Below, in pieces: positions 1 through 11,249 of a DNA stretch of 64,000 nt; position 1 is the first letter of the stretch; the number at the start of each line of letters is the position of its first letter. Below the pieces are notes generated by a model. It had not been told where the DNA came from, ran no database searches, and saw only the letters and a program-made list of their open reading frames with translations. The DNA comes from Serratia liquefaciens (GTDB lineage: Bacteria > Pseudomonadota > Gammaproteobacteria > Enterobacterales > Enterobacteriaceae), in assembly GCF_027594825.1 (NCBI RefSeq), contig NZ_CP088930.1, positions 1-64,000 of the forward strand, read 5' to 3'. Made by a program: the position numbers and the translations under genes.

Positions 1-450
1 CGGATTGCTGCGCGGCTTTCTTGGCTTTAGCGCGTGCAATGGCCGCTGCAACCGCCGCCTTGCGTGGATCTTCTTCCTGCGCGGCAGTTACCGGTTCTGT
101 CGGTGATTCAACGGTTTCGGCCTGCTGCGCGGTTTTCTTGGCTTTGACCCGTGCCAATGCAGCGGCCACGGCTGCCTTGCGCGGATCTTCTTCCAGTGCC
201 ACAGCTATCGATTCAACAGGTGTTCCAACCGATTCGGCTTGCTGAGCAGCTTTCTTAGCTTTGACCCGTGCCAATGCAGCAGCCACGGCTGCCTTGCGCG
301 GATCTTCTTCCGGTGCCACAGCTATCGGTTCGGCAGGCGTTTCAACTGTTTCGGCTTGCTGAGCTTCTTTCTTGGCTTTAACCCGGGCTAACGCAGCAGC
401 AACTGCAGCTTTACGTGGATCTTTGCCCTCTACAGCAGGAGACGTCGCTG
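1..450 (-). repeat. Coding tandem repeats, 117-bp period, in rsxC
   Basis: Four copies of a GC-rich unit are visible with an exact 117-bp spacing: the shared GGATC begins at 66, 183, 300 and 417. On the minus strand each unit reads roughly [18 protein letters not shown] followed by a variable Gln/Glu/Thr/Pro stretch. The period is 39 codons, so copy-number change keeps the frame. E. coli RsxC also has a repetitive Ala/Lys-rich tail, so this is family-typical, but the near-identity of the copies suggests recent duplication or gene conversion. Confidence 0.85.
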
Positions 451-2086
451 GGGCGGCGGCTGCATCTTGCTGAGCACGACGTTCACGCGCCTGTGCTTTA
501 CGGGCTTCGCGGGCTGCGATCATCTCGCTATTGTCCGGGGCATCGCCGCTAATTGTTCCGGTTGCCGGCGCGGCATTTTTACTGCGCACGCGGGCCAGGG
601 CGGCTTGTACCGCATCCTGATCGCCGTCGGTCAATTTGACGGCCGCTTTCTTGTGACGCTCTTCGCGCGCCAGTTTTTCACGTTCCAGACGAGCCAATTT
701 GGCTTCGTAACGCGCCTTGGCTTCGGCGGTGCGCGCGGCTTCCTGATCGATGGCTTTGATTTCTGCCTTTTCCTGGCGATAGTACTGTACCAGCGGAATA
801 TTGCTGGGGCAGACAAAGGCGCAGGCACCGCACTCAATGCAGTCGAACAGGTTATGCTTACGGGCTTTTTCGTGTTCTTCGCCACGGCTGAACCAGTAAA
901 GCTGCTGTGGCAACAGGCCTGCCGGGCAGGCATCAACGCATAAACCGCAGCGAATGCAGGACTGTTCAGGTTCCTGAGGCGCCATTTCACTGACGGAAGG
1001 GGCCAGAATACAGTTGCTGATTTTTACGATCGGCACGTTCAGCGCGGGCAGGGTGAAGCCCATCAGCGGGCCGCCCATGACCACCATTTGTTGGGCCTGC
1101 GGCTGGAAACCGGCAAAGTTCAGCAGGTGCTGCACCGGCGTGCCGATGCGCGCCCACAGATTACCCGGTTGGCTGAGCGCTTCACCGGTAAGGGTGACCA
1201 CGCGTTCGATCAAGGGTTCGCCGTCGACAATGGCGCGCTTGATGGCAAAGGCAGTCCCGACGTTCTGCATCAGCACGCCGATAGCGGAGGAGTGCTTGCC
1301 GTGCGGCACTTCCTTGCCGATCAGGATCTTGGTGAGCTGCTTGGCGCCGCCGGAAGGATATTTGGTTGGGATCACCCGCAGCGAGATGCCCGGTTGATCG
1401 CGCAATGCCAGTTTTAACGCTTCAATTGCTTCGGGCTTATTGTCCTCGATGCCGATCAGCGTCACTTTCGGCTGCAGCAGGTGACGCAGGATCTGCGTGC
1501 CTTCGATCACTTGATCGGCATGCTCCTGCATCAAACGGTCATCGGCAGTGATGTAAGGCTCGCATTCCGCGGCATTGAGGATCAGCGTTTCAACCCCGTT
1601 CATGCCGCCCTGCAGCTTGCTGGCAGTGGGGAAACCTGCGCCCCCCAAGCCAGCGATACCGGCCTGATGAATACGCTGGATCAGTTCGCCGGTAGGCAGT
1701 TGACGGTAATCCGCCACGGGTGCACGTTCGCACCAACGGTCTTCGCCATCCGGCTGAATAATTACGCACAGTTCTGCCAGCCCTGAGGGGTGAGCGGTAA
1801 TATGCGGTTTAATGGCGCTGATGGTACCGGAGGTCGGTGCGTGCACCGGCACGGTACGGCCACGACCGACGGTCAGCGGCTGGCCTTTCAGCACCTGCTC
1901 GCCGACTTTGACGCACAGCTCGCCTTCCGGTCCCAAATGCTGCTGCAAGGGGATCACAAAGGTGTCGGGCAGCGGGGCGATACGCAGCGGTACGCCGCTG
2001 GACTGGGTTTTCATTTCCGGGGGATGGATCCCGCCGTCGAAATCCCAAATCCGGTCTTTTTTGAAAGCGGCGAACAAATTAAGCAT
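1..2086 (-). CDS. rsxC: RsxC/RnfC electron-transport subunit, 3' end outside window
   Basis: Membrane-associated iron-sulfur subunit of the Rsx/Rnf complex, which in E. coli keeps SoxR reduced and in other bacteria couples electron flow between NADH and ferredoxin to ion transport. About 695 codons lie in the window. The N-terminal RnfC barrel starts [20 protein letters not shown], and two ferredoxin-type [4Fe-4S] motifs follow: [12 protein letters not shown] near residue 377 and [12 protein letters not shown] near residue 415. The C-terminal part is Ala/Lys/Glu-rich and built of near-identical 39-residue repeats at the window edge. The ATG overlaps the end of rsxB by 8 bp, indicating translational coupling. 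The gene continues left of base 1, so its stop and total repeat number are unseen. Confidence 0.95.
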   Translation of the reverse strand, partial: MLNLFAAFKKDRIWDFDGGIHPPEMKTQSSGVPLRIAPLPDTFVIPLQQHLGPEGELCVKVGEQVLKGQPLTVGRGRTVPVHAPTSGTISAIKPHITAHPSGLAELCVIIQPDGEDRWCERAPVADYRQLPTGELIQRIHQAGIAGLGGAGFPTASKLQGGMNGVETLILNAAECEPYITADDRLMQEHADQVIEGTQILRHLLQPKVTLIGIEDNKPEAIEALKLALRDQPGISLRVIPTKYPSGGAKQLTKILIGKEVPHGKHSSAIGVLMQNVGTAFAIKRAIVDGEPLIERVVTLTGEALSQPGNLWARIGTPVQHLLNFAGFQPQAQQMVVMGGPLMGFTLPALNVPIVKISNCILAPSVSEMAPQEPEQSCIRCGLCVDACPAGLLPQQLYWFSRGEEHEKARKHNLFDCIECGACAFVCPSNIPLVQYYRQEKAEIKAIDQEAARTAEAKARYEAKLARLEREKLAREERHKKAAVKLTDGDQDAVQAALARVRSKNAAPATGTISGDAPDNSEMIAAREARKAQARERRAQQDAAAAPATSPAVEGKDPRKAAVAAALARVKAKKEAQQAETVETPAEPIAVAPEEDPRKAAVAAALARVKAKKAAQQAESVGTPVESIAVALEEDPRKAAVAAALARVKAKKTAQQAETVESPTEPVTAAQEEDPRKAAVAAAIARAKAKKAAQQS

Positions 2087-2651
2087 GTTGCTCCACGTGG
2101 ATCACTTGCACCGGGATCGTCTTCATATCCCACTTCCAGTTGGCGGTAGTGGTGGCGACCGGTTTCATTTCAATACAATCGGTAGGGCACGGTGCGACGC
2201 ACAGGTCGCAGCCGGTACAAAGATCGGTAATCACGGTGTGCATGGCGCGGGTGGCGCCAACAATCGCATCCACCGGGCAGGCCTGAATGCACTTGGTGCA
2301 GCCGATGCAGTTGGCCTCATCAATATAAGCGACCTGGCGCACCGGCTCGGCGGCGGCTTCGCTGCCCAGCGGCTGCGGCTCGACGTTGAGCAATTCGGCC
2401 AATTTCAGCATCACTTGCTCGCCGCCGGGGGCGCATTTGTTGATCATCTCACCGTTGGCCACCGCCTCGGCGTAAGGGCGACATCCCGGGTAACCGCACT
2501 GGCCGCATTGGCTCTGCGGCAGGATCTCATCGACCTGCTCGGCCACCGGATCTTCTTCCACTTCAAAGCGGCGTGCGGCGAAGCCCAGCACCAGCCCGAA
2601 CAACAGGCCGAGGGCGCTGAGCGCAGCAATCGCAATCCATAACGCGGTCAT
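2079..2651 (-). CDS. rsxB: RsxB/RnfB ferredoxin-like electron-transport subunit
   Basis: Iron-sulfur subunit of the Rsx/Rnf complex, passing electrons between soluble ferredoxin and the membrane subunits. The 190-residue protein has one N-terminal membrane anchor (about residues 4-27), then a CGQCGYPGC cluster motif and two [4Fe-4S] ferredoxin motifs, [12 protein letters not shown] and [12 protein letters not shown]. Length and motifs fit E. coli RsxB. The ATG touches the rsxA stop and the TAA overlaps the rsxC start, so rsxA-rsxB-rsxC form one coupled minus-strand operon. Confidence 0.97.
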   Translation of the reverse strand: MTALWIAIAALSALGLLFGLVLGFAARRFEVEEDPVAEQVDEILPQSQCGQCGYPGCRPYAEAVANGEMINKCAPGGEQVMLKLAELLNVEPQPLGSEAAAEPVRQVAYIDEANCIGCTKCIQACPVDAIVGATRAMHTVITDLCTGCDLCVAPCPTDCIEMKPVATTTANWKWDMKTIPVQVIHVEQHA

Positions 2652-3232
2652 TAGAATTTCACCAGCCCGGTAAAGCCCATAAAGGCCAGAGACATCAACC
2701 CGGCAGTGATCAACGCGATGGAAGAACCACGAAATGGCGCAGGCACGTCGGCAACCGCCAGACGCTCACGGATCGCGGCGAACAGCACCATGACCAGCGA
2801 AAAGCCGGCGGCGGCGCTGAAGCCATATACCGCAGACTGCAGGAAGTTGTAGCCGAGGTTGACGTTAAGCAACGCCACGCCAAGCACCGCGCAGTTGGTG
2901 GTGATCAGCGGCAGGAAGATGCCCAGCAAGCGATACAGTGCCGGGCTGGTTTTGCGTACCACCATCTCGGTAAATTGCACCACGACGGCGATCACCAAAA
3001 TAAATGACAGGGTGCGCAGATACACCAGATCCAACGGAACCAGGATAAAGGTGTTGATCACCCAGGCGCTGACGGAGGCCAGCGTCATGACAAAGGTGGT
3101 GGCCATCCCCATGCCGATGGCGCTTTCCAGTTTTTTGGAAACGCCGAGAAACGGGCACAGGCCGAGGAACTTCACCAGGACGAAGTTGTTCACCAGTACG
3201 GTGCCGACAAACAGGAGCAGGTATTCGGTCAT
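2651..3232 (-). CDS. rsxA: RsxA/RnfA integral membrane subunit
   Basis: Inner-membrane subunit of the Rsx/Rnf complex, first gene of the rsx operon. The 193-residue protein is almost entirely hydrophobic with about six membrane segments, beginning [20 protein letters not shown] and containing the family stretch [13 protein letters not shown]. It ends directly against rsxB. Length equals that of E. coli RsxA. The promoter should lie in the roughly 145 bp between this start and the end of ydgK. Confidence 0.97.
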   Translation of the reverse strand: MTEYLLLFVGTVLVNNFVLVKFLGLCPFLGVSKKLESAIGMGMATTFVMTLASVSAWVINTFILVPLDLVYLRTLSFILVIAVVVQFTEMVVRKTSPALYRLLGIFLPLITTNCAVLGVALLNVNLGYNFLQSAVYGFSAAAGFSLVMVLFAAIRERLAVADVPAPFRGSSIALITAGLMSLAFMGFTGLVKF

Positions 3233-3315
3233 TGCGATGCCTAAAAAAATAAAAGCCGCCTATTATCGGGAATTGGCGGCCTGACCACAACACAGTGATA
3301 GCAAGGTTATTGCTC

Positions 3316-3338
3316 TTTTCGCCCTTTTTTGGCGAAAA
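3316..3338 (-). terminator. Hairpin between ydgK and rsxA
   Basis: Perfect 8-bp inverted repeat TTTTCGCC / GGCGAAAA with a 7-base loop, lying just beyond the end of ydgK in its direction of transcription. The arm itself ends in A/T, which could act as the U-rich tract. It probably separates ydgK from the rsx operon. Confidence 0.55.
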
Positions 3339-3377
3339 TTTACACAATCGTACGCACAAAACGTGCCACAACGCGCC

Positions 3378-3818
3378 CTAGCGTTCGGTAAAGGTCCCTT
3401 TAACCCTCTTGGAACGCTTCATATAAGGCACCAACAGTGCCGCCATCAGCAAGGGCCAACCGAGGCTGCGTACGGCCAACTCGTCCGGTACCGGCGCAAA
3501 AGCAAAGGCTTTCACCGCCAGCAACACGGTAATCAGCAACCACAGCAGGAAAAACTTGGGGAAGCGTTGCGAACGATGGCAGAACAGCCACAGCAGCCAC
3601 AGCGTAAAGCACCACATTGCCATCGTGGTCAGCACTGAAAAATACCACTGTAGGCTAAATGCCTGAGCGTTGGTCAGCAGATATTCGCGCGATTCCGGCA
3701 TGAAAATCGCCATGCAATACAGCAGCAGCATCAGGCTGGCGCTAAGCAGGGTGACGATCAGATAGGACATCGGGGCCAGCAACCAACCGCCAATACGGCT
3801 GTAATCAGCTTGAGACAT
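3378..3818 (-). CDS. ydgK: YdgK, DUF2569 membrane protein
   Basis: Inner-membrane protein of unknown function with a DUF2569-type sequence and about four hydrophobic segments in 146 residues. It sits just upstream of rsxA, as ydgK does in E. coli, which supports the name. I chose the ATG at 3818 (MSQADYSRIGGWL) because a CAGGAAG-type ribosome site lies about 9 bases upstream; an in-frame TTG at 3848 would add ten residues. The E. coli genes blr and cnu, which lie near ydgK there, were not seen here. Confidence 0.85.
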   Translation of the reverse strand: MSQADYSRIGGWLLAPMSYLIVTLLSASLMLLLYCMAIFMPESREYLLTNAQAFSLQWYFSVLTTMAMWCFTLWLLWLFCHRSQRFPKFFLLWLLITVLLAVKAFAFAPVPDELAVRSLGWPLLMAALLVPYMKRSKRVKGTFTER

Positions 3819-3977
3819 AAACGGCTTCCTGGGTAAGACATGATTCAATGTGACAGCCGCATAGCTTAGCGGGTAATGCGGGCTTCGTCATCAATATCAA
3901 GCGGATGGTCGGCGCCAGGAGGCCGGTGCAGCACGTTTGGCTACCGACGGCATGATAAACCGCCGGCAGCAGGCCGA

Positions 3978-5483
3978 TTAACGGCGGTTAAGCTGATAGT
4001 AGGCTTCGTTCCAGCGCAGCTCGTTTTTGAACGCCGGCAGGCGGGTGCCGTGGTCAATTGTCACAAACTCGATGTTATGCATCTCTGCGTAAAGTCGCAG
4101 CAGGTCGGCATCCAACGCCTGTGAGAACACGGTATGGTGTGCACCACCCGCCAGGATCCAGGCTTCGGCGGCGGTGGCAAGCGTTGGCTGGGCCCGCCAG
4201 ATGGCGCGCGCCACCGGCAGTTTGGGCAACGGATGCGGTTGTTCCACGGTGTCCACCTGATTGACCAGCAGGCGGAATCGGTCGCCCAGGTCGATCAGGC
4301 TGGCATTGATCGCCGCACCGGCCGGCGTGGAGAAAATCAGCCGTGCAGGATCCGCCTTGCCGCCGATACCGAGCGGTTGAATATCCAACAGCGGTTTAGG
4401 CTCCCTGGCAATCGAGGGGCAGACTTCCAGCATGTGCGAGCCGACCACCAAATCGTTGCCGGATTGGAAATGGTAGGTGTAGTCCTCCATAAACGAAGTG
4501 CCGCCTTCCAGTCCTTCCGCCATCACTTTCAGGATGCGCAACAGCGCGGCGGTTTTCCAGTCGCCTTCGCCGCCGAAGCCGTAACCCTGCTGCATCAGGC
4601 GCTGTACCGCCAGCCCCGGTAACTGTTTCATGCCGTGCAAGTCTTCAAAATTGGTGGTGAAGGCCTGGAAGTTACCCTGTTCGAGGAAACGCTTCATGCC
4701 TAATTCGATCCGCGCCGCGTCGAGCAGGTTTTCACGCTTTTCCCCGTTGATTTGCGCCGCATCGCTCAAAACATAGCTGGCTTCGTATTCTTCAATCAGC
4801 GTAGCCACATCGCCACGGCTGACCTCATTGATCACGCTGACCAAATCACCGATGCCGTAGGCATTCACCGAATAGCCGAATTGGATCTGCGCCCCGACTT
4901 TGTCACCTTCGGTCACGGCAACCTCACGCATGTTGTCGCCGAAGCGGGCCACCTTCAACTGCTGACCGGCCTGTTTGGCAGTGGCTGCCCGCATCCACTG
5001 AGCAATGCGTCGGTGCGCCTCGGGGTCTTGCCAATGGCCGGCTATCACGCTGTGCTGCTGACGCATGCGCGCGCCGATAAAGCCAAATTCGCGGCCACCG
5101 TGTGCGGTCTGATTGAGGTTCATAAAGTCCATGTCCATGCTGTCCCAGGGGACCTGAGCGTTGAACTGGGTATGGAACTGCAACAGCGGCTTGTGAAGGA
5201 TAGACAGTCCGGCGATCCACATTTTGGCCGGCGAAAAGGTGTGCAACCAGGCCATGATGCCGATGCACTGTGGCTGATAGTTAGCGTCGCGGCACAGTGC
5301 GGTGATTTCATCCGGCGTGGTGACCAGCGGTTTCAGCACCAGTTTTACCGGCAATCCTGCCTCGCGGTTGAGGTTTTCCACCACCTGCTCGGCGTGTGCC
5401 TTGACCTGTTGCAAGGTGTGCGGGCCATACAGGTGCTGGCTGCCGATGGCGAACCAGACTTCGCGCTGCTTGAATGCGTCCAT
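3978..5483 (-). CDS. araA: L-arabinose isomerase AraA
   Basis: Converts L-arabinose to L-ribulose, the first cytoplasmic step of arabinose use. The 501-residue protein starts [20 protein letters not shown], which matches the AraA N-terminus, and has the expected family length (E. coli 500). The ATG at 5483 is preceded by AGGAG six bases upstream; the open frame extends 21 codons further but lacks support. It follows araB by 34 bp in the same operon. The next gene is unrelated ydgK; araD, which follows araA in E. coli, is missing. Confidence 0.97.
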   Translation of the reverse strand: MDAFKQREVWFAIGSQHLYGPHTLQQVKAHAEQVVENLNREAGLPVKLVLKPLVTTPDEITALCRDANYQPQCIGIMAWLHTFSPAKMWIAGLSILHKPLLQFHTQFNAQVPWDSMDMDFMNLNQTAHGGREFGFIGARMRQQHSVIAGHWQDPEAHRRIAQWMRAATAKQAGQQLKVARFGDNMREVAVTEGDKVGAQIQFGYSVNAYGIGDLVSVINEVSRGDVATLIEEYEASYVLSDAAQINGEKRENLLDAARIELGMKRFLEQGNFQAFTTNFEDLHGMKQLPGLAVQRLMQQGYGFGGEGDWKTAALLRILKVMAEGLEGGTSFMEDYTYHFQSGNDLVVGSHMLEVCPSIAREPKPLLDIQPLGIGGKADPARLIFSTPAGAAINASLIDLGDRFRLLVNQVDTVEQPHPLPKLPVARAIWRAQPTLATAAEAWILAGGAHHTVFSQALDADLLRLYAEMHNIEFVTIDHGTRLPAFKNELRWNEAYYQLNRR

Positions 5484-5517
5484 GGAGACTCCTGAATTGT
5501 CATGTCGAAATGGGGGT

Positions 5518-7203
5518 TCAGCAGGCTGAACCGGCGTTTGGGGCATAGCGCGGCTCGGCGGCCTGGCACCATTGCTGATAGCGTTGATAAAGCTGTTGGT
5601 AACGGGCGACGCGCTGCGGATCCGGCTGGAGAGTGCGCTCTATGCCGCAGGCCATGTGGCGTTGTGCTTCAGGCACGCTGCGGAAATGACCGGCCGCCAC
5701 GGCGGCGAAGATAGCCGCGCCCAGCGCGCAACATTGGTCGGAGGCCACGATCTGCAGCGGTCGGTTCATCACGTCGGCGCAGACCTGCATGATCGCCGGT
5801 GATTTACGCGCAATCCCCCCCAGCGCCAGTACGTTGTCCACCGGAATAGCCTGCTGTTCAAAGCACTCCATGATGGCGCGGGCGCCGAAGGCGGTAGCGG
5901 CGATAAAGCCACCGAACAGCGTCGGCGCATCGGTGCCGAGGTTGAGATCGGCGATCACGCCTTTCAGACGTTGATTGGCATAGGGCGTGCGGCGGCCGTT
6001 AAACCAATCCAGCACCACCGGCAGATGGTCCAGCGAGGGTTTCTCGCTCCAGGCCTCGGTCAGCGCGGCCAGCATGCCGGCTTCTATCTGTTGCAATTGC
6101 GGTTGCAGCTGCGGTTGGCTTTTTGCCGCTTCGCGCAGCGGCCAGCTCAGCAGGCGGCCGAACCAGGCGTACATATCGCCAAAGGCGGACTGTCCTGCTT
6201 CCATACCGATTAACCCCGGCACCACGCTGCCGTCAACCTGGCCGCAAATGCCTTCGATGGCGCGTCCGTCCACCCGCTGGCGATCGGCGATCAGGATGTC
6301 GCAGGTAGAGGTGCCAATCACCTTCACCAGGGTATAAGGCTGGGCTCCGGCCCCCACTGCGCCCATATGGCAGTCGAAGGCGCCGCCTGACAGCACCACC
6401 GTGGTGGGCAATCCGAGGCGTGTGGCCCATTCGGCACTCAGTGTGCCGACCGGCAGATCCGCGGTGTGGCAGTCGTCAAACAGCGGGTAGGGCAAATGCT
6501 CAATCAGTAAGGGATCGAGTGCGGCAAAAAAAGGTTTTGGCGGCAGGCCGCCCCAGTCGGGGTGCCACAAGGTTTTGTGTCCTACGCTGCAACGCCCGCG
6601 TTTCAACTGCTGTGGGGCGGTGGTGCCGGAAAGTAACGCCGGTACCCAATCGCACAGCTCCACCCAGGAGGCCGCCGCCTGACGTACCTCGGCGTCCCGT
6701 CGCGTGACGTGCAGAATTTTGGCCCAGAACCATTCGGAGGAGTAAACGCCGCCGATATAGCGGGAATAATCGGGAAATTTGCCGCTGCGGCAGAGCCGAT
6801 TGATGGCATCCGCTTCTTCGAGCGCCGTGTGATCTTTCCACAGCACAAACATGGCGTTTGGGTTGTCGGCAAATTCTGGCCGCAGCGCCAACACCTGGCC
6901 CTGCTGGTCGATCGGTGCAGGGGTGGAGCCGGTTGAGTCGACGCCGATACCCACGACCCGCAGCCGTTGCGCCGGGGTCATGCGCTGCACCAGACTGACG
7001 ATCGCCTGTTCCATGGCTTCAATATAGTCGAGCGGATGGTGACGAAAGCTATTCTCCGACGCATTGCAAAACTCACCGCGCTGCCAGCGGGGGTAATAAA
7101 CCACCTCGGTATCCAGCTCTGCACCGTTTTGGCAGTCGACCGCCAACGCCCGCACCGAGTCGCTGCCGAAGTCCAATCCCAGGGCAATAGCACCTGCCGT
7201 CAT
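5518..7203 (-). CDS. araB: Ribulokinase AraB
   Basis: ATP-dependent kinase of the FGGY family that makes L-ribulose 5-phosphate from L-ribulose. The 561-residue protein begins [20 protein letters not shown], the actin-fold phosphate-binding segment, and has the later [10 protein letters not shown] region typical of FGGY kinases. The ATG at 7203 has AGGAG upstream; the longer frame starting at 7239 is unlikely. It is the first gene of araBA and is divergent from araF across a 361-bp shared regulatory region. Confidence 0.97.
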   Translation of the reverse strand: MTAGAIALGLDFGSDSVRALAVDCQNGAELDTEVVYYPRWQRGEFCNASENSFRHHPLDYIEAMEQAIVSLVQRMTPAQRLRVVGIGVDSTGSTPAPIDQQGQVLALRPEFADNPNAMFVLWKDHTALEEADAINRLCRSGKFPDYSRYIGGVYSSEWFWAKILHVTRRDAEVRQAAASWVELCDWVPALLSGTTAPQQLKRGRCSVGHKTLWHPDWGGLPPKPFFAALDPLLIEHLPYPLFDDCHTADLPVGTLSAEWATRLGLPTTVVLSGGAFDCHMGAVGAGAQPYTLVKVIGTSTCDILIADRQRVDGRAIEGICGQVDGSVVPGLIGMEAGQSAFGDMYAWFGRLLSWPLREAAKSQPQLQPQLQQIEAGMLAALTEAWSEKPSLDHLPVVLDWFNGRRTPYANQRLKGVIADLNLGTDAPTLFGGFIAATAFGARAIMECFEQQAIPVDNVLALGGIARKSPAIMQVCADVMNRPLQIVASDQCCALGAAIFAAVAAGHFRSVPEAQRHMACGIERTLQPDPQRVARYQQLYQRYQQWCQAAEPRYAPNAGSAC

Positions 7204-7564
7204 GATGTTGACTCCTGATGTGTTAATACGCTGTGACAACCATAGGAGTCGAAGCGGTGGGTAGGTGAGGAGTCATTGGCTGGAAGTATGCACTTTTCTG
7301 CTTCCTCCAGTGGTTTTGTGACGGCGGTCATAAGTTGGCGCTTGGCGAAATTCGCTAAATATATGCACATATCTGCTGTATTCCACGGATGTGATAGCGC
7401 TCTACATTTCAGCAACAAATACCCGCTAAAACTTAAGCCGTCTTACCCCGGCTGTAAGGCAATGCCGCGAGATAAGCGCTACACCAACAGCCATTACTCT
7501 AATGATAACGTTTTCACCGCGAGCGGGTTTCGTCGCCACAGAGAACAAAATAGCGGAGAGCATC
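7204..7564. promoter_or_regulatory. araB-araF divergent control region
   Basis: A 361-bp gene-free stretch separates divergent araBA and araFGH. By analogy with E. coli it should carry AraC and CRP sites for both operons. A partial CRP-like site, TGTGA-N6-TCTACA, is at 7390-7406. I could not place AraC half-sites with confidence. The short open frames here have no ribosome sites or recognisable products. Confidence 0.6.
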
Positions 7565-8548
7565 ATGCATAAATTCACTAAGGCGCTGGCGACACTGGGA
7601 CTGGCGGCCGTTATGTCACATTCGGCTATCGCCGAGACCATGAAGCTGGGTTTTTTGGTCAAGCAGCCGGAAGAGCCCTGGTTCCAGACCGAATGGAAAT
7701 TTGCCGATAAGGCCGGTAAGGATCTCGGTTTTGAGGTGATTAAGATCGCGGTGCCGGACGGCGAGAAGACCCTGAACGCCATCGACAGTCTGGCGGCCAG
7801 CGGGGCCAAAGGGTTTGTTATCTGCACGCCGGATCCGAAATTGGGCTCGGCGATCGTCGCCAAGGCGCGCAGTTACAATCTGAAAGTGATCGCGGTGGAC
7901 GACCAGTTTGTTACCGCCAAAGGCAAGCCTATGGACAGCGTGCCGCTGGTGATGATGGCCGCCACCAAAATCGGCGAACGCCAGGGGGATGAGCTGTGGA
8001 AAGAGCTGAACAAGCGCGGCTGGAAGCTGCCGGATACCGCCGTGATGGCCATTACCGCCGATGAACTGGACACGGCCCGTCGCCGCACCGGCGGTTCCAT
8101 TGCCGCACTGAAAGCCGCCGGTTTCCCGGAAAAGCAGATTTACCGGGTGCCAACCAAATCCAACGACATCCCGGGGGCGTTCGACGCCGCCAACTCGATG
8201 CTGGTGCAGCATCCTGAAGTGAAGAACTGGCTGATTGTCGGCATGAACGACAACACCGTGCTCGGCGGCGTGCGCGCTACCGAAGGCCAGGGATTCAAGG
8301 CACCCAACGTCATTGGCATCGGGATCAACGGGGTGGATGCGGTCAGTGAGCTGTCCAAGGCTCAGGCGACCGGCTTCTACGGTTCGCTGCTGCCAAGTCC
8401 GGATATTCATGGCTACAAGAGCATCCAGATGTTGCATGACTGGGTCGAGAAAGGGGTAGAACCGCAAAAATTCACCGAAGTGACCGACGTGGTGCTGATC
8501 ACGCGCGACAACTTTAAAACCGAACTGCAGAAGAAAGGCCTGATGTAA
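7565..8548 (+). CDS. araF: L-arabinose periplasmic binding protein AraF
   Basis: Periplasmic receptor of the high-affinity arabinose ABC importer. The 327-residue precursor begins MHKFTKALATLGLAAVMSHS and has a signal peptide cut near AIA|ETMKLGFLVKQPEEPWFQ; the mature N-terminus matches the AraF family. The ATG at 7565 is preceded by GGAGAG. First gene of araFGH. A hairpin with a T-run lies between it and araG, which would favour excess binding protein over the membrane components. Confidence 0.97.
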   Translation: MHKFTKALATLGLAAVMSHSAIAETMKLGFLVKQPEEPWFQTEWKFADKAGKDLGFEVIKIAVPDGEKTLNAIDSLAASGAKGFVICTPDPKLGSAIVAKARSYNLKVIAVDDQFVTAKGKPMDSVPLVMMAATKIGERQGDELWKELNKRGWKLPDTAVMAITADELDTARRRTGGSIAALKAAGFPEKQIYRVPTKSNDIPGAFDAANSMLVQHPEVKNWLIVGMNDNTVLGGVRATEGQGFKAPNVIGIGINGVDAVSELSKAQATGFYGSLLPSPDIHGYKSIQMLHDWVEKGVEPQKFTEVTDVVLITRDNFKTELQKKGLM

Positions 8549-8555
8549 TTACCGA

Positions 8556-8588
8556 GCCGCCCACAGCACGTTGTCGGGCGGCATTTTT
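8556..8588 (+). terminator. Hairpin in araF-araG spacer
   Basis: Inverted repeat GCCGCCC / GGGCGGC (8556-8562 and 8576-8582) followed by ATTTTT. It lies inside the araFGH operon, so it probably acts as a partial terminator or as a 3' end stabiliser for araF mRNA, a common arrangement behind periplasmic-binding-protein genes. Confidence 0.65.
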
Positions 8589-8608
8589 AACTGCAGGAGG
8601 AAAACACT

Positions 8609-10144
8609 ATGACCACCGCGCTGCCGTATTTGGCGTTTAAAGGCATAGGCAAAACCTTCCCGGGCGTGAAGGCGCTGGATGACATCAGCTTTAGCTGTCA
8701 GGCCGGGCAGATCCACGCGCTGATGGGGGAAAACGGTGCCGGGAAATCCACGCTGCTGAAAATCCTCAGCGGCAACTATTCGCCTTCTCAGGGGGAAATT
8801 CAGCTGCAGGGGCGGCCGGTTACCTTCACCAGCACTACCGACGCGCTGGATGCCGGGGTGGCGATCATCTACCAGGAGCTGCATCTGGTGCCGGAAATGA
8901 CCGTGGCGGAGAACATTTATCTCGGCCAACTGCCGACCCGGCGTGGGCTGGTGGATCGCAAGCTGCTGCGTTACGAGTCCCGGCTTCAACTGGAGCATCT
9001 CGGGCTGGATATCGATCCGGATACGCCATTGAAATACCTGTCGATAGGCCAGTGGCAAATGGTGGAAATCGCCAAAGCGCTGGCGCGCAACGCCAAGGTA
9101 ATCGCGTTTGACGAGCCCACCAGTTCTTTGTCCGCTCGGGAGATCGAGCAGCTGTTCCGGGTGATCCGCGAGTTGCGCGCTGAAGGGCGCGTGATCCTGT
9201 ATGTCTCGCACCGCATGGAGGAGATTTTTGCTCTTAGCGACGCCATCACCGTGTTTAAAGATGGCCGCTATGTACGCACCTTTGACGATATGCGTCAGGT
9301 CGATAACGCGCAGCTGGTGCAGGCGATGGTGGGGCGCGATCTCGGTGACGTCTACGGCTATCAGCCGCGTGAACTGGGGCCGGTGCGTTTGGATCTCAAG
9401 GGGCTGCAAGCGCCCGGCGTGAAAACGCCGATCGATCTGAACGTGCGGGCCGGGGAGATAGTCGGGCTATTTGGCCTGGTCGGCGCCGGCCGCAGCGAGT
9501 TGATGAAGGGCATCTTTGGCGCCACACGGGTTACTGCCGGGCAACTGATGCTGGACGGGCAGGCGATTGTCATTCGTTCGCCGATTGACGCGATCCGCGC
9601 CGGCATCATGCTGTGTCCGGAAGACCGCAAGGCGGACGGCATCATCCCGGTGCATTCGGTGCGCGACAATATCAACATTAGCGCGCGGCGTAACAGCATC
9701 CGTGCAGGCTGCCTGATCAACCCTGGCTGGGAGGTCAGCAACGCCGAGCATCATATACGTGCGTTGAATATCAAAACGCCCAGTGCCGAGCAGTTAATTA
9801 TGAACCTGTCCGGTGGCAACCAGCAGAAGGCGATTCTGGGCCGTTGGCTGTCGGAAGACATGAAGGTGATCCTGCTGGATGAACCGACTCGCGGCATTGA
9901 CGTTGGCGCCAAACACGAGATTTATAACGTCATTTACCAGCTCGCGCAGCGCGGCATCGCGGTGCTGTTCGCTTCCAGCGATTTGCCCGAAGTTCTGGGG
10001 CTGGCGGACCGTATCCTGGTGATGCGGGAAGGGGCCCTGTCCGGTGAATTACTGCATGACGACGCCAGTGAGGAAAAGGCCCTCAGTCTGGCGATGCTGC
10101 GCACCCCCGAGATTGCCCCCGATGCCGCTGCGGCGGTGGCCTGA
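8609..10144 (+). CDS. araG: L-arabinose ABC transporter ATPase AraG
   Basis: Energises arabinose import. The 511-residue protein is a duplicated ABC ATPase: the N-terminal half has Walker [10 protein letters not shown] and Walker [13 protein letters not shown], and the C-terminal half has the signature LSGGNQQK and [14 protein letters not shown]. This two-domain layout is typical of the sugar family with AraG, RbsA and MglA. GCAGGAGG precedes the ATG. It lies 60 bp after araF and 17 bp before araH. Confidence 0.97.
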   Translation: MTTALPYLAFKGIGKTFPGVKALDDISFSCQAGQIHALMGENGAGKSTLLKILSGNYSPSQGEIQLQGRPVTFTSTTDALDAGVAIIYQELHLVPEMTVAENIYLGQLPTRRGLVDRKLLRYESRLQLEHLGLDIDPDTPLKYLSIGQWQMVEIAKALARNAKVIAFDEPTSSLSAREIEQLFRVIRELRAEGRVILYVSHRMEEIFALSDAITVFKDGRYVRTFDDMRQVDNAQLVQAMVGRDLGDVYGYQPRELGPVRLDLKGLQAPGVKTPIDLNVRAGEIVGLFGLVGAGRSELMKGIFGATRVTAGQLMLDGQAIVIRSPIDAIRAGIMLCPEDRKADGIIPVHSVRDNINISARRNSIRAGCLINPGWEVSNAEHHIRALNIKTPSAEQLIMNLSGGNQQKAILGRWLSEDMKVILLDEPTRGIDVGAKHEIYNVIYQLAQRGIAVLFASSDLPEVLGLADRILVMREGALSGELLHDDASEEKALSLAMLRTPEIAPDAAAAVA

Positions 10145-10161
10145 AAGTGAAGGAGAAAGAG

Positions 10162-11145
10162 ATGTCGACCATAACGACCCATTCTGTGAAAAACCGCAGC
10201 GGCCAGGGGCTGGTGCGGATCTGGGACAGCTACGGCATGCTGGTGGTATTCGCGGTGCTGTTTATCGCCTGCGCGCTGTTTGTGCCCAATTTCGGCTCAT
10301 TTATCAATATGAAAGGGCTGGGGTTGGCGATATCCATGTCCGGTATGGTGGCCTGCGGCATGCTGTTTTGTTTGGCCTCCGGCGACTTTGATCTGTCAGT
10401 CGCGTCGGTGATTGCCTGCGCCGGGGTCACGACCGCGGTGGTGATCAACATGACCGAAAGCCTGTGGATCGGCGTGGGCGCCGGTTTGCTGCTGGGAATG
10501 GTCTCCGGGTTGATCAACGGTTTTGTTATCGCCCGGCTGAAAATCAACGCGCTGATCACCACCCTGGCCACCATGCAGATTTTTCGCGGGTTGGCATACA
10601 TCATTTCCGATGGGAAAGCGGTAGGCATTGAAGACGAGCGCTTCTTTACGTTGGGTTATGCCAATTGGCTGGGGTTGCCTGCGCCAATCTGGATCACCGT
10701 AGCCTGTCTGATCCTGTTCGGCTTCCTGCTCAATAAAACCACCTTTGGCCGCAATACGCTGGCGATTGGCGGCAACGAGGAGGCGGCCCGACTGGCCGGG
10801 GTACCGGTGGTACGCACCAAGATTGTGATCTTTATGCTGTCCGGGCTGGTTTCCGCCGCTGCCGGCATCATTCTGGCTTCGCGCATGACCAGCGGCCAGC
10901 CAATGACCTCGATCGGCTATGAATTGATAGTGATCTCCGCCTGCGTACTGGGTGGGGTTTCGTTGAAAGGCGGTATCGGTAAAATCTCCTACGTCATCGC
11001 CGGTATCTTGATCCTCGGCACGGTAGAAAACGCCATGAACCTGCTGAATATCTCACCGTTTTCGCAGTATGTGGTGCGCGGTGTGATCTTGCTGGCGGCG
11101 GTGATTTTTGACCGTTACAAGCAGCAGGCCAAGCGTCGGATTTAG
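10162..11145 (+). CDS. araH: L-arabinose ABC transporter permease AraH
   Basis: Membrane permease of the arabinose importer, 327 residues with about nine or ten hydrophobic segments and the sugar-permease stretch [17 protein letters not shown]. The ATG at 10162 follows AGGAGAAAGAG; a GTG at 10147 is in frame but overlaps the ribosome site. Completes araFGH; araC follows on the same strand after about 100 bp. Confidence 0.96.
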   Translation: MSTITTHSVKNRSGQGLVRIWDSYGMLVVFAVLFIACALFVPNFGSFINMKGLGLAISMSGMVACGMLFCLASGDFDLSVASVIACAGVTTAVVINMTESLWIGVGAGLLLGMVSGLINGFVIARLKINALITTLATMQIFRGLAYIISDGKAVGIEDERFFTLGYANWLGLPAPIWITVACLILFGFLLNKTTFGRNTLAIGGNEEAARLAGVPVVRTKIVIFMLSGLVSAAAGIILASRMTSGQPMTSIGYELIVISACVLGGVSLKGGIGKISYVIAGILILGTVENAMNLLNISPFSQYVVRGVILLAAVIFDRYKQQAKRRI

Positions 11146-11249
11146 AAAATCGGCAACCCCGTTCACAGTTCTGTTATCGGCTCAGGCAGTTCTCTGCCGT
11201 GCCGATACACTTGTTCAGGACAGTTCTATCAGCCGTTCCGGGAGGACAG

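Noticed and set aside
1..450. CRISPR array or non-coding tandem repeat
   Set aside because: The repeats are long (117 bp), have a 39-codon period and lie inside the rsxC reading frame.
1812..2642. 276-codon plus-strand open frame
   Set aside because: Antisense to rsxC and rsxB, whose iron-sulfur motifs are unmistakable; no similarity of its own.
3819..3977. Possible blr or cnu gene, expected near ydgK from E. coli
   Set aside because: No matching short frame was found here or in the ydgJ spacers.
8549..9409. 286-codon minus-strand open frame
   Set aside because: Antisense to araG and rich in His/Gln/Arg as expected for the shadow of a GC-rich gene.
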